Notes under the pieces: model-generated | The model's database searches: none | What the model was told of the DNA's origin: nothing | The model's input: the letters and a program-made list of their open reading frames with translations, nothing else | In this document: positions 51,790-61,557 of the stretch, piece by piece | How the letters are laid out: each line of letters starts with the position of its first letter | Position numbering within the stretch: the first letter of the stretch is position 1 | Assembly (NCBI GenBank): GCA_020634875.1 | Contig: JACKAX010000011.1 | Coordinates: forward strand, 33,777-97,776 | Length of the DNA: 64,000 bases | Direction of reading: 5' to 3' | Origin: Anaerolineales bacterium | GTDB lineage: Bacteria; Chloroflexota; Anaerolineae; Anaerolineales; JABWBV01 | Position numbers and translations under genes: made by a program

Positions 51790-54048
51790 TTAGGAAGCCC
51801 GCGTAATCGCCGTCGGCGTGGTCGCATCATCCAGCGTAAACGTCATCGAAGAAGTCGAACCATCCTCCTTCTTAACCGTCACCGTTGTGCTCACCACACT
51901 CCGCTCCATCAGGAACCGCGTGATCATCAACAAAGCCTGTGCAATGGTTGGGCGGCTCCCATCCGCCGCCACCGAATCTGCAATCACATCTACCGTCAGC
52001 GCATCGCCGATCTCCGTCGTCAACTCCGCCAACGTGGGGATATCCCCTAACTGCGTATCCAGGTTGGCACTCGCCAGCCCCACCGCAGCCCGTACCCCCG
52101 CCGCGTCCAACCCCCCACCCCCATCCGCGATAGCTTGAGTCGAGTCAGTCGTGTTATCAAACGCCCCGGACCCACTCCCACCATTCGCATTGATTTCGGT
52201 CAATTCCGTTGCGTTATCAGTTGCGATGGCCGCGTCCTTGCGGAACAACAACTGGAAGAATTTTTTGATTTTTCCCCAAAGATCGTCAAGGGTACCTAAT
52301 GTACCCTCGATGCCTCCTACCGTGCCAGATAGCGATCCTGTTATATCAGCAAGGATTTGCTCCCCTCCAGAAATGCCCAGGGCCACTGCCTGAATCCCAT
52401 TTCCGCTAATCATGCCTCCCTGATAGGTAGCCCCATTACCCGTATTGCCCGCGATGAATTGCGCCCCATCCCCAGCGCCATTCCCGGTTGCAAATAGTCC
52501 AGAACCATCTACGCCGCCCTGTAAAAATGCCCCTGCACCACCCCCCGCGCCGCCATAACTCTCTATGCCTGCCCCCCCGCCATTTCCTGTTATTTTCATC
52601 CCTGGCTCCCCAAGCGTTGTACTCTCCACAATCATTCTTTCGAGTGTCAGAGTTGCCGCCACACCCCCATGGGGTACATCATCCAACGATACGGGCAACT
52701 GATCGCCTGCATCCGTCGCAGGTGCAGTTTGCGTGCCATCCAATTGGAGACGATACCGAATCTGCTCTTTCTCCCCTGTTGTCCAATCCGTACCTCCGCC
52801 CCCGCCAGCATCAGCAAGGGCTTGCACGGAGTCAGTCGTATTATCAAACGTTCCGGCCCCACTCCCCCAATCATTATTGAGCATAGATAATAGCGCAGCT
52901 AAATCGGTTGCTATACCAGCATCTTTCCGTGCAAGCAAAGCTAGATACCCAAGCAATTCCTCCACCTGCAATACAATGTCTACTCCTCCACTGCCCCCCA
53001 TTCGCACTGAACCTCCTGCTCCTCCTGAAAAATTTGCCCCAAAACTAGCTGCTGAATAAGCAGAAAAGGCAACCCCGTTCCCTGTTGACTCAAATCGTGC
53101 CGCAATACCTGAGGCATGATTATTCTGCACGAAAAAGAGCGGGTTGGCATCATTACCGACAATTTGTAATTTTCCAAGACTCAGTGCCTGTCCCCCGGTT
53201 CCATCCAGCATCGTTTCCAGGTTATCAGCAGCCGTCACATCCCCTGAAATCGCCCCAGCGTTTGCGTCAATCCTTCCACCGACTAACGCGGCGGGCAACC
53301 GGCTTTGAATATCAGCCGTATCTGTCTCCACATCAGTAGCCGTCTTGACCGTAGTGCCCGAAAGGTTCACCGTTGTCGTCGGACTGCCCACATTGGCCCA
53401 GTCTACCCCCGCCTCCCCTCCGCTCGAAACATCCAGCGTCCGTCCCGCCGTGGTCGGATTCAACGTCTTCAGCATCCCCACCGTCACCCCCTCCGGCAGG
53501 AGCACATCATAAGTGGTCGTATTATCAGGCGTCGTCTCCCAGTTGGGCGTTACGGTAAACGCCCCGGTCGAAACCGTATAGGTCGCAATCCGCCGCGCCT
53601 GATTGTTTGCTCCCCCCGTGCCCCCGCCTCCGGTGCCACCGGTCGTGCGGATAAAACATCCGGTAAGGTCATAAGCCAGCACCGTGCCCAACGTGCCCCC
53701 ACCGGCACTCCCAGCGCTCAACGTCCCGCTAGATAAGGTTGGCAAATTGCGCGGATACAACGTCGCCAGCGTCGCTTTCGGCCCGCTCGCCACCTTCGCC
53801 GCCAGCGCCACCAACGAATAATTCGTCTCCGCCCCGGAGAGCGTCAAATACCCCATCCCGTTCGACCCAGTGATCGTGCTCACCTCCTCCGCACAATCTG
53901 CGAAAGCCCCGGCATCCCCGGACAGTTCAGTATCCGGCGTCGTTGGGTCCGTCGGATCGCCATCGGCATCCAGATAGGGCACCAGCAGGGTGAACCTGGC
54001 ATTTTTTATGGGATAGGGCAAAGAGCCATGCGAAACATGATTCGCCAT
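51790..54048 (-). CDS. Fibre-like tail protein
   Basis: The 752-residue protein has a beta-rich N-terminal domain (residues about 1-200), long low-complexity Gly/Ser/Ala repeats (GGTGGGGTGG, GGAGAFLQGG), and two copies of a helical section ending FFQLLFRKDAAIATDNATEL-like sequence. This is the composition of a receptor-binding fibre. The ribosome binding site GAGG precedes ATG 54048, which overlaps the previous gene by 43 bases. Confidence 0.75.
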   Translation of the reverse strand: MANHVSHGSLPYPIKNARFTLLVPYLDADGDPTDPTTPDTELSGDAGAFADCAEEVSTITGSNGMGYLTLSGAETNYSLVALAAKVASGPKATLATLYPRNLPTLSSGTLSAGSAGGGTLGTVLAYDLTGCFIRTTGGTGGGGTGGANNQARRIATYTVSTGAFTVTPNWETTPDNTTTYDVLLPEGVTVGMLKTLNPTTAGRTLDVSSGGEAGVDWANVGSPTTTVNLSGTTVKTATDVETDTADIQSRLPAALVGGRIDANAGAISGDVTAADNLETMLDGTGGQALSLGKLQIVGNDANPLFFVQNNHASGIAARFESTGNGVAFSAYSAASFGANFSGGAGGSVRMGGSGGVDIVLQVEELLGYLALLARKDAGIATDLAALLSMLNNDWGSGAGTFDNTTDSVQALADAGGGGGTDWTTGEKEQIRYRLQLDGTQTAPATDAGDQLPVSLDDVPHGGVAATLTLERMIVESTTLGEPGMKITGNGGGAGIESYGGAGGGAGAFLQGGVDGSGLFATGNGAGDGAQFIAGNTGNGATYQGGMISGNGIQAVALGISGGEQILADITGSLSGTVGGIEGTLGTLDDLWGKIKKFFQLLFRKDAAIATDNATELTEINANGGSGSGAFDNTTDSTQAIADGGGGLDAAGVRAAVGLASANLDTQLGDIPTLAELTTEIGDALTVDVIADSVAADGSRPTIAQALLMITRFLMERSVVSTTVTVKKEDGSTSSMTFTLDDATTPTAITRAS

Positions 54049-54692
54049 AATAAACCTCGCAATATTTCAAAAAATGTCATCACGCCCTCCCGCCCGAGGT
54101 TGCTCGGACGCATAAAGCGCGCCAAACCCAACCGTTTCGTCGTAGGTTGTCCCGCCGCGACCCCCACATTCCCCCCTTCCCAATCATCCACGCGTGAAGA
54201 ATTAGATGATCCATACCCAGACACCCCCGCATACCCCGCAGAGATTGCACTGTCTGTTCGGGTCGCACGCGATGATCCATTCCGGTAATACGTCAAAGTC
54301 GTGCCAACGACCTCCAACTTGATCGTGTTCCCGACCGTCTCCGAACCCAGCGCCGCGCCCAATTGAGTCCACGTCCCACCCATCATCTTGAACATATAGC
54401 AACTGGTCGTATCGTCATACCAGCCATAGTAAGTCGCGGCACTGGCATGGCATCGCACGGCCACGCCAGAGGCGTGACTGGATGTTTCCGCAGCCAGAAC
54501 AATTTGAGCATATTGATCATCTGCAAACGTGTCCGCATTCCAGTGTGCCCCATCCTCAGTAACGGATGCATACGGGGCTAGGGCATTGGTGTTAATCACA
54601 AAATTCCCGGAGTTGAGCGTCCAATTCCCGGAATAGGTCGTAAGTTCTGTCCCGTCAGAACCTGTAAAGGCGTCTGTGGCTGGAAGACTCAC
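54006..54692 (-). CDS. Tail protein with concanavalin-like domain
   Basis: The 228-residue protein has a jelly-roll pattern common in phage tail proteins (DGTELTTYSGNWTLNSGNFVI, AVRCHASAATYYGWYDD, GNTIKLEVVGTTLTYYRNG). Its end overlaps the fibre gene. It may bind carbohydrate. No clear enzyme motif is seen. Confidence 0.7.
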   Translation of the reverse strand: MSLPATDAFTGSDGTELTTYSGNWTLNSGNFVINTNALAPYASVTEDGAHWNADTFADDQYAQIVLAAETSSHASGVAVRCHASAATYYGWYDDTTSCYMFKMMGGTWTQLGAALGSETVGNTIKLEVVGTTLTYYRNGSSRATRTDSAISAGYAGVSGYGSSNSSRVDDWEGGNVGVAAGQPTTKRLGLARFMRPSNLGREGVMTFFEILRGLLWRIMFRMALCPIP

Positions 54693-55300
54693 AGTGTCGT
54701 AAACCCAAAATTAAATGGCATCGCTTGCCAAAAGTCTGCCAGGAACTTCAAAATCTGGCGAATGGTCCATGTCCCTGTCACAGGACTGTAATCAATATTC
54801 AACGCGTCAGCCGTCCCTTGAATTTTTTGCCGTTTAGCCAATGGCACGTTTTGCCAAAGCATCCCCAAATCCACATTGTTTTCCACCAGCTGCTCATTCC
54901 ACATCTCGTGGTAGCGTTGTGCAAACGAAAACAGCCCGGCCACCGCCCGCAAAACGAGCCGGTAAGTATGACTGGTCGTCACCCACGTCCCCGGAACTTT
55001 AAGATTTTCCAGCGCATCCTGCACCGCCTGCAAAGCCGCCGCGCTAATCGTGTTATCAATGTTTTGCGGCACGTCCGTCACGTCTATGGCCGCCGCCAAA
55101 ATCGCATGGTCGGCCACGCTCACGTTTGCACACACCAGCATCGTCGGCCTCAATCCATAATCCAGCCATTGCGCCTCTCCCTCCACAATCGGCTCAATCG
55201 TCCCCGTCCCAAACCGCCACCGAAAATATTTCGGCCCCCGAAATGTAATCTCCCCCTGCACCACCTCTTCCACCGGCACCAAATAATATCGAATCGTCAT
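54689..55300 (-). CDS. Tail-region protein of unknown function
   Basis: The 203-residue protein has YYLVPVEEVVQGEITFRGPKYF and a helical C terminus. It overlaps the next gene by four bases. No family is recognised. Confidence 0.65.
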   Translation of the reverse strand: MTIRYYLVPVEEVVQGEITFRGPKYFRWRFGTGTIEPIVEGEAQWLDYGLRPTMLVCANVSVADHAILAAAIDVTDVPQNIDNTISAAALQAVQDALENLKVPGTWVTTSHTYRLVLRAVAGLFSFAQRYHEMWNEQLVENNVDLGMLWQNVPLAKRQKIQGTADALNIDYSPVTGTWTIRQILKFLADFWQAMPFNFGFTTL

Positions 55301-55348
55301 CGCAAAACTCCTTAATCACCAATAACTTATTTTAGTAAAAGAAATATT

Positions 55349-55383
55349 TCTTCGTGAAATTCGCGTAAATTCGTGTCAAAAAA
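55349..55383. repeat. Dispersed 9-base-period repeat, copy d
   Basis: TTCGTGAAATTCGCGTAA and ATTCGTGTC units lie directly after the stop of the gene at 55387 on the minus strand. Confidence 0.65.
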
Positions 55384-55386
55384 TCT

Positions 55387-56289
55387 TCATGCCCGCGGCC
55401 CCTCCAAGGTGATATGTAACCGGTAATCCCCATCCCAGGTGCTCACCCCCCCATCCGCCCGCACATACCCCTGGATCGCCGATGTGGTAATTGAAGTAAT
55501 TAAAAAGTGTAATCTGGCCGTATCCAAGCCGGAACTCCCCTTTTCAATTGCCCACCCCGTGCAAAGCGGTTTCCCATCAAACGTCACCCCAGCCAATGCC
55601 GCTGCGAAATTTCCCACGCCCCCAGTCACCGTAATCGTCGTCACCAGACTCACCCGGACCACGTCGTTATCCGGTGTGTAGATGGTTGTCCCTCCTGTGT
55701 TCCAATCCGTCGCACTGCCCCCCCGCCGTGCGACAAATTCAGAAAATACATCTAAAAACTCATTTTTGGATGACATCGCCGTCGCCACCCGAAACGTCCG
55801 ATCATCCGTCACCGTGATCACGCCGCCGGTCGTGATCGTGAAGGTGGCAAGGCTGATTTCCCAGGTAGTGCCTGGGGTTTGGGTAAGGGCAGGAATGGCG
55901 GCCACGCCATCGGCGTTAAGTTTTACGGCTAGGCGTGTGCGCGCTTCGAGCAAGGCCCCGCCGGTCCCGGCCCAGTAGGTTTGCAGCACGACCCGCCCGC
56001 CAGTGATACCCAAACTGGGGGTGACGACGGTGAGGTTTTCTTTAACATCGCTGATATACAGGCCGTAGCAAATAGCTGCTCCGGCATCCACCTCGAGGGG
56101 GGATGCGGACCCGCCGACGGCCAGTTCGCCAAGGGTGAGGCCCTTGACAACGCCCTCGACCGTGGGATCCTGCACGCCGAAATAAAGGGCCAGGAACTCG
56201 CGGGAGGTGGCTTCGTTGAGCCCGGCTGAGCCGTCGCCGGGCCCGCCTGTGGGCGGGTTGGTATCCCAGGGCCAGGATTTTTGAGTCAT
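55387..56289 (-). CDS. Tail protein, beta-rich
   Basis: The 300-residue protein starts with a Gly/Pro-rich stretch (WPWDTNPPTGGPGDGSAG). It has beta-rich segments (LEVDAGAAICYGLYISD, then VTVVTPSLG, VVLQTYWAG). It may be a receptor-binding or upper-baseplate protein. It lies next to the distal tail gene. Confidence 0.65.
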   Translation of the reverse strand: MTQKSWPWDTNPPTGGPGDGSAGLNEATSREFLALYFGVQDPTVEGVVKGLTLGELAVGGSASPLEVDAGAAICYGLYISDVKENLTVVTPSLGITGGRVVLQTYWAGTGGALLEARTRLAVKLNADGVAAIPALTQTPGTTWEISLATFTITTGGVITVTDDRTFRVATAMSSKNEFLDVFSEFVARRGGSATDWNTGGTTIYTPDNDVVRVSLVTTITVTGGVGNFAAALAGVTFDGKPLCTGWAIEKGSSGLDTARLHFLITSITTSAIQGYVRADGGVSTWDGDYRLHITLEGPRA

Positions 56290-56290
56290 A

Positions 56291-57256
56291 TCACACTCCT
56301 ATGTAGCGGTCGTAATAGTTCATGACGACCCGCGTGACCCGTGTCACGTTTTCACCCGTAACCCGGATGAGGTTGTAGCCGTCAGCGTAATTGCCGGCAG
56401 GTAGTTTTTCCCCGGCCGGCGCAAGGTGCCAGCTAAAGAAATCACTTTCTGGTGTCAAATATTGCGCAGCGCTATTACCATCTTGGTTCAGGATGGTTTT
56501 GGCGTCGCGGCGCGGGGGGTTAGCCAGGTCAATCTCCACCCATTCGGTTTCATCGGCAAGGACCAGCCCCCCCTCGTCGGTGAGGGCAATGATCTCGCCA
56601 GTGGTTTCGTTGGTGATCACGGGATTTTCAATAGGGCCGAAAATGCGGATAACGGGGTATTCCACGGTCCCCAAACGGCTGCCTGAGCCATCCAGGGCAG
56701 GAGCATAAAGCAGGTTGGCCGTGGCATTGAGGGTGTCGGTGCCTATTTCCCACGGGATTTCCCACGGAATTTCCCACCCGGACGTGCTCCCCCCCGCCCC
56801 TGCCAAATTGAAAATTACCGTCCGGATTTCCGGATCATACAATCGCGGATCACTCGCCTTAAACACCCCGCTGCACCGCTCCACCCACTCCACTCGCTCG
56901 CTAAATAAAAGCGGCCCATCTATATTCACCTCAATGACCCGGACCTGATCCCCAAAATCGAACGTCAACACTACCGGATCATTATCCCGTGGCTGCCACA
57001 CCTCCATCATCGTCCCCCGGTTTTCCCGGTACGCCGACCCGGTCGCCCCTACCAACGACCAGTACAAATTTAAATACCGCGGAGCCAATATATATCCAAC
57101 ATCCGTGTCACCAACCTGACCCGGCGTCCGCTGCGCCAGCCGAGCGGCACTCACCAAACCGAGGTCATAATCCAGCAACCGAATCGCCTCCGAGTTCAAG
57201 TCATAATCCATCCCGGCCACCCGGGCGCTCAGCATCGCATCACCCAAAGCGCTCAT
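56291..57256 (-). CDS. Distal tail protein
   Basis: The 321-residue protein resembles distal tail proteins that follow the tape measure gene in siphoviruses: an N-terminal barrel-like half (LNLYWSLVGATGSAYRENRGTMMEVWQPRDNDPVVLTFDFGDQVRVIEVNIDGPL) and a C-terminal galectin-like half. It contains a tandem WEIP repeat from three 12-base DNA repeats at about 56745-56776. Confidence 0.75.
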   Translation of the reverse strand: MSALGDAMLSARVAGMDYDLNSEAIRLLDYDLGLVSAARLAQRTPGQVGDTDVGYILAPRYLNLYWSLVGATGSAYRENRGTMMEVWQPRDNDPVVLTFDFGDQVRVIEVNIDGPLLFSERVEWVERCSGVFKASDPRLYDPEIRTVIFNLAGAGGSTSGWEIPWEIPWEIGTDTLNATANLLYAPALDGSGSRLGTVEYPVIRIFGPIENPVITNETTGEIIALTDEGGLVLADETEWVEIDLANPPRRDAKTILNQDGNSAAQYLTPESDFFSWHLAPAGEKLPAGNYADGYNLIRVTGENVTRVTRVVMNYYDRYIGV

Positions 57257-59901
57257 CGTCCCAGGCCTCCGAGTTTATCCAAATGTCTGGACGCCCGCAG
57301 CACATACATGGCATCCTGTTGAGTATACACATTCGTCGTCGCCTGATAACTCGACCCCGCGGGAGCTAGTTCCCGCACATCCGCCTGGTCAATCCCAAGC
57401 GATAAATTAGCCATGTTATCCAGCATCCCAAACAAACGCGCCTGCTGCATCGGATTCAGGATCATCTCCGAGCCATGCGCTAAAATCGGCACCATTTCCG
57501 CAAAAGTTCCCGGCACAATCCCCCCTGTCGCAAACGCGGCCCCTCCCGTTCCCCCCTGCCCCTGGTGTCCACCCCCGGACGTAGGCAAATTAGGGATGTC
57601 CCCATTTTGATGAATATTGATATTTACATCAATGTTAGACGGAATGCTATTAAATTGGCTGTTTAATGCCTCTGCCGTTCCTGTCACGCCTGCGATCCGC
57701 TCCGCCGTCGTGAGCAGCGGCTCCTCGATTTCCTCCAGCGTGAGTCTATAATCCGTCATAGCCCCCACCCCCTTCTCCCCGATGGCCTCGTTGGTCAGGA
57801 TCATCTCGTCCGTAACCCCAATCAACGCCGCCTCGGTGCCGCTGATCGTCTCGGTCGTCAGTCCCATCATCTCGTTATAGTCCGCCATCGTCGTGATGCC
57901 CCCCAACACCACCGCGTAAAAATCCTCATTCGTTGCGGTCCCTGCCGCAATATCCGCATTCAGTTGTGCCAGCACCTCTAACTGCTGGTAATCCGCCAAC
58001 GTCTGCTCAATCTCTGCCGCCGTCAAATCCTCGGTCGCCAATTTCAGGGCTAGTTTCATGCGCTCGGCGTCCATCTCAGTCGCGGAGAGCGCCCCGATGG
58101 CATCGTTCACCAGCCCGGCCGCCGTTTCCGCCGCGTCATACGCCTCCACAACGCCCCACACCGTCACCCCAAGCAAGCCCGCGGTCGTGGTGGCCCCGGC
58201 CATCGCCTGATCAGATAGCTCAACGGCAGTAGTAGATTCCTCGACGGCGGCGGTCCAGGTGTACGCAGTAACCCCCGCGGCTGCATAAGCCGCATCGAGG
58301 GATGCGACTTGTTCAACTTGGGTGCGTTCTTCCTCCGTGAGCAAACCAATGGTGTCCATGAGCGCGAGCATCGTGGGCGTGAAACGCCCGGAAGTTGCTT
58401 GCTCCATCTCCTCCATGGCCCCTCCTCCCTCCTGGAAAATCGCCAATAACTCTGCCTGGCGTTCGGTTAGTTGCCCGCTCGCCACCCCCGCCGCAATGAC
58501 CCCCTCTGCGTACGTCGCATAATCGGTATTCGCCATCACCAGGCGTTCAGATTGTTCGGCAAAAGCCGCATTGACCTGATCGCTCCAGTTGACCAACGTG
58601 GACACCGTCCCGACTGCAGCTTCCAGGACCGCACCCCATTGCTCCATCCTCGCAATGATGGCCGGACCATGCTCTTCGGCCAGCGCCATCATCACATCCG
58701 CCAGGCTAGATAAAGCATCTAGGAACGGCTCCCCGACCTGGATCATCAACGTTTCGACGACACCCTGCAACGCCTCCATCTTCCCCTGAAAGGTGTTCGT
58801 CCGGGCCGCCGCCGTTTCTTGCATGGTCGCGGCCTCCCCTACCGCCTCCACCATGCTGTTCCACCCCTCCACCCCCTCCCCCAACAGCGCATTCATCGCG
58901 TTCATGCCGTAGGAACCCGCGATTTGCTGCACCAGCACATTCCGCGTCTCCTCGCTCACCCCCGCTAATCCAGTCTCAAATTGTTCCAGGATTTTAGGCA
59001 GGGGCAGCATTGCCCCATTCGCGTCATACAACGTAACCCCTAGCTGCTCCAGCGCTGCGGTCGTTTTCGGCGTCTGGCTCATCATCCCCACTAGCATAGA
59101 TTTCAACGCCGTGCCCGCCTCCGCACCCTGAATGCCACGCGTGGACAGAATGCCCAGGGCCACATTGGTGTCATCCAGGCCGATGCCCAGGGCCGCCGCC
59201 GTCGGCCCCACGTTCACCAGTGCATCGGCCAGCCCCTGGACGCTGGCCACACTCGCGTCCGCCGTCTGCACCAGGTTGTTCATCGCATCATTGACAAATG
59301 CCGCCCGCTCCTCGGTGGTTTCCATTTCCCCCCCAAATGTCGCTAACGTAATGGCCGCCAGATCGCTCGCCTGCACCATATCCAGTTCCGACGCCGCGGC
59401 CAGGTCCACGCTCGCCCGCAATGCCCCCCCTAACTCCGCCGTCCCGGATAGATAGCCTTGCATATCCCCAAAAATCTCATTGGTGCTCAAACCAGCCTTA
59501 TAGAGCCCTGTAATGCTCTCCGCAGCCGAACTCGCACTGACCCCTACCAACGTTGCGTCCCCGCCCACCGCAATCGCCGCATCCCCCAAAATATCCATCG
59601 CCCCCGCCGCATCGGTCGCCCCCACCGCCACCGGCTCGACCGCGGTAGACATGATCGCCATCGAGCTTTCAAATTGCCCCGCCGCCTGTACGCTTTTGAC
59701 GGCCATCGTCCCCACAGCGGTTGCCAGCGCGAGCACCCCAACCGTCGCCGCCTTAAAAACAGCCGGGCCGATTTTTTCGCCGATCTTCCCTAACCCCCCC
59801 ACGGCCCCCTCTACTTTTTTCCTCGCCCCGGCCAGGTCGCCGTCGAGTTTATCCAACAGCGCCCGAATGGGGATGAAAGCTTCACCGAGTTGGGATGACA
59901 T
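57253..59901 (-). CDS. Tail tape measure protein
   Basis: The 882-residue protein has the classical layout: an N-terminal helix, a TP901-type conserved core (SVQAAGQFESSMAIMSTAV, then GLYKAGLSTNEIFGDMQGYL), long alpha-helical stretches, and a hydrophobic segment. It fixes tail length; 882 residues predict a tail of about 130 nm by the usual 1.5 Angstrom per residue. RBS AGGA precedes ATG 59901. Confidence 0.9.
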   Translation of the reverse strand: MSSQLGEAFIPIRALLDKLDGDLAGARKKVEGAVGGLGKIGEKIGPAVFKAATVGVLALATAVGTMAVKSVQAAGQFESSMAIMSTAVEPVAVGATDAAGAMDILGDAAIAVGGDATLVGVSASSAAESITGLYKAGLSTNEIFGDMQGYLSGTAELGGALRASVDLAAASELDMVQASDLAAITLATFGGEMETTEERAAFVNDAMNNLVQTADASVASVQGLADALVNVGPTAAALGIGLDDTNVALGILSTRGIQGAEAGTALKSMLVGMMSQTPKTTAALEQLGVTLYDANGAMLPLPKILEQFETGLAGVSEETRNVLVQQIAGSYGMNAMNALLGEGVEGWNSMVEAVGEAATMQETAAARTNTFQGKMEALQGVVETLMIQVGEPFLDALSSLADVMMALAEEHGPAIIARMEQWGAVLEAAVGTVSTLVNWSDQVNAAFAEQSERLVMANTDYATYAEGVIAAGVASGQLTERQAELLAIFQEGGGAMEEMEQATSGRFTPTMLALMDTIGLLTEEERTQVEQVASLDAAYAAAGVTAYTWTAAVEESTTAVELSDQAMAGATTTAGLLGVTVWGVVEAYDAAETAAGLVNDAIGALSATEMDAERMKLALKLATEDLTAAEIEQTLADYQQLEVLAQLNADIAAGTATNEDFYAVVLGGITTMADYNEMMGLTTETISGTEAALIGVTDEMILTNEAIGEKGVGAMTDYRLTLEEIEEPLLTTAERIAGVTGTAEALNSQFNSIPSNIDVNINIHQNGDIPNLPTSGGGHQGQGGTGGAAFATGGIVPGTFAEMVPILAHGSEMILNPMQQARLFGMLDNMANLSLGIDQADVRELAPAGSSYQATTNVYTQQDAMYVLRASRHLDKLGGLGR

Positions 59902-59922
59902 ATCGGATTCCTGTAATACGCA

Positions 59923-60309
59923 TTATTTTTTGCGGTGCGCGTTGCGCTTTTGCAAGACAGCCAAACGCTCCTGCAAAGCAGGCGCCGCTTCCTGGACGGC
60001 CGTGGACATGTCCCGGAATTCAGCTTGGCGTTGATCCAGTTCCTCGCCGCGCAACACATGCACTTGCCGGGGGGTATTGCGGGCGAGATAGTTATTGAAG
60101 GAGGGCATGTGTTTCATCCGCGTGAGGGCGGCAGTACGCCAGGCGAGGATCGCATCCAAGCGCTGCCGGTGCTCATCCTGCCAGATCGCTGCCTCAATCG
60201 CCATCCACGTCTCGACCGGCGTCATCGCCCAAAACTCGGCCACGGAAATCCCGTACCGCAACGCCTGCTTTAGTAACCTCTCTGCCTCAAACCACCCATC
60301 ATCTACCCG
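59923..60309 (-). CDS. C-terminal part of tail chaperone GT, reached by -1 frameshift
   Basis: This frame continues from the upstream chaperone after a -1 slip at CCCAAAC (60309-60315). It reads RVDDGWFEAERLLKQALRYGIS and on to the stop at 59923, about 128 codons. A TTG at 60261 is the only in-frame start and is unlikely. The predicted fusion has about 256 residues and contains the conserved helical T part of siphovirus chaperones. It sits just before the tape measure gene, as expected. Confidence 0.85.
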   Translation of the reverse strand, partial: RVDDGWFEAERLLKQALRYGISVAEFWAMTPVETWMAIEAAIWQDEHRQRLDAILAWRTAALTRMKHMPSFNNYLARNTPRQVHVLRGEELDQRQAEFRDMSTAVQEAAPALQERLAVLQKRNAHRKK

Positions 60310-60692
60310 TTTGGGTCCGCACCGTTTTCGGGTTGGTTCGGGAGGATGTTATCCGGGTCGTAACTCAACACGGCGGCCACGCTCTCCATCACCATTTGTG
60401 CCACGCGGGAGAAGCCAAAGGTATCAAGAATTTCATAAGCATCGTTAAGCGTGATGGGGCGGCCGCGCTGTTTCGCCTCGCGGCGGGCGTGCTCCATCCC
60501 CGCCCGCAGCAGGTGCGCGACCTCAAATAGCCCGGTGCTCCCGGTGGAGAAACCCTGCGCGACGCCGATGACGCCCTTGCCCATGGCTTGTTCCGCTTCC
60601 GCCAGGGCGCGATTGGTGAACAGGATACGCACTTCCTGCGTTTTGCCATTTTCATCACGGTGTTCGAGAAAACCTTCATAGCGGGCGGCCAT
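60303..60692 (-). CDS. Tail assembly chaperone G
   Basis: The 129-residue protein is helical and fits the chaperone that binds the tape measure protein (LFTNRALAEAEQAMGKGVIGVAQGFSTGSTGLFEVAHLLRAGMEHARREAKQRG). It ends with GADPNG directly at the slippery site. Position and length are standard for a long-tailed phage. Confidence 0.85.
   Translation of the reverse strand: MAARYEGFLEHRDENGKTQEVRILFTNRALAEAEQAMGKGVIGVAQGFSTGSTGLFEVAHLLRAGMEHARREAKQRGRPITLNDAYEILDTFGFSRVAQMVMESVAAVLSYDPDNILPNQPENGADPNG
60309..60315 (-). promoter_or_regulatory. Programmed -1 frameshift site CCCAAAC
   Basis: In the zero frame the codons are GAC CCA AAC GGG TAG, so the heptamer C CCA AAC fits X XXY YYZ exactly. A slip moves the ribosome into the longer T frame. 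The heptamer is one codon before the stop. The frame change gives the conserved G/GT ratio system. Confidence 0.85.
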
Positions 60693-60695
60693 GGG

Positions 60696-61103
60696 TTAGC
60701 TCCCTACCACGGTCCAGCCGTCGTCTACCGTCAGCGAGACGGAAATCGTGGCGACATCTTGATCGGGGAACGCCTGCGGCATGGCAGTCACGAGACAGTT
60801 GGCCGTTTCCAGGACCTCGCCGAACTCCTCGCGGGCGATGAGCAGCAGTTCGCCATTGCGGTTAGCGTCCCGCAAAGCCTGGAAAGCTGCATCATTGGGG
60901 ACATAGAGCCCGTCCAGGGCAATGGTGGACGAATAGCGGCCCGGGAGGACGCGTTTGTTACGCGAGGATTTGCAGGAAGCATCAATCTCCGCAGTTTGTT
61001 CGTCAATCGTCGCCCCGCGCTGGCATCCGACGACCTGGTAGGCCGGGACTTCGGGCGTGCCAACATTGGCGAGGATGAGTAGGTTGGATCCGTTCATGGA
61101 CAT
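60696..61103 (-). CDS. Major tail tube protein
   Basis: The 135-residue protein starts MSMNGSNLLILANVG and contains DASCKSSRNKRVLPGRYSSTIALDGLYVPNDAAFQAL, the typical pattern of a small tail tube subunit. It lies directly before the chaperone genes, and RBS GGAG lies before ATG 61103. Confidence 0.85.
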   Translation of the reverse strand: MSMNGSNLLILANVGTPEVPAYQVVGCQRGATIDEQTAEIDASCKSSRNKRVLPGRYSSTIALDGLYVPNDAAFQALRDANRNGELLLIAREEFGEVLETANCLVTAMPQAFPDQDVATISVSLTVDDGWTVVGS

Positions 61104-61124
61104 GGGGTACTCCTTTTAAAAAAA

Positions 61125-61553
61125 TTAAGCTTCTTGTGCTTTAAGGCTCAGGGTCAGGACCCGGCCGTAGGTGTCGCGTCCGGACTGCGTTTCGCGTTCG
61201 TCAGCAACAATCGGTCCGGTAATATCTGAGACCAGCCAGTTAAATCCGGCTATAACGATGGGTTGCCGGTGGAGGAGAGCGCGCACGCGCTCGGCAATCT
61301 GCTCGACCAGCACAGCGCTGCCGGTGGCGGCGGCATAACAGCGCACGTCGCGCCTCAAATCCCGCCCCCGGGTCGTTTTGGTATCCATCGGGACCTGGGT
61401 GACCTCACCGGCGGAAACAATGTAAGGCAACGCCGCGTCGCCAGGCGCAGGGTCAGTGGTGAAAATGGCGGGGGCGTCCTGATAAGTCGCCAGGAGCGCG
61501 GTCAAATCCGCATCCTCGGCGAGAAAAGTGTAAAGGGCTTGGGTGAGATTCAT
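61125..61553 (-). CDS. Tail completion protein (DUF3168-like)
   Basis: The 142-residue protein starts at ATG 61553 (MNLTQALYTFLAED); a longer frame to 61583 would overlap the previous gene. The pattern TALLATYQDAPAIFTTDPAPGDAALPYIVSAG fits tail completion proteins located between the connector and the tail tube. Confidence 0.8.
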   Translation of the reverse strand: MNLTQALYTFLAEDADLTALLATYQDAPAIFTTDPAPGDAALPYIVSAGEVTQVPMDTKTTRGRDLRRDVRCYAAATGSAVLVEQIAERVRALLHRQPIVIAGFNWLVSDITGPIVADERETQSGRDTYGRVLTLSLKAQEA

Positions 61554-61557
61554 GGGT

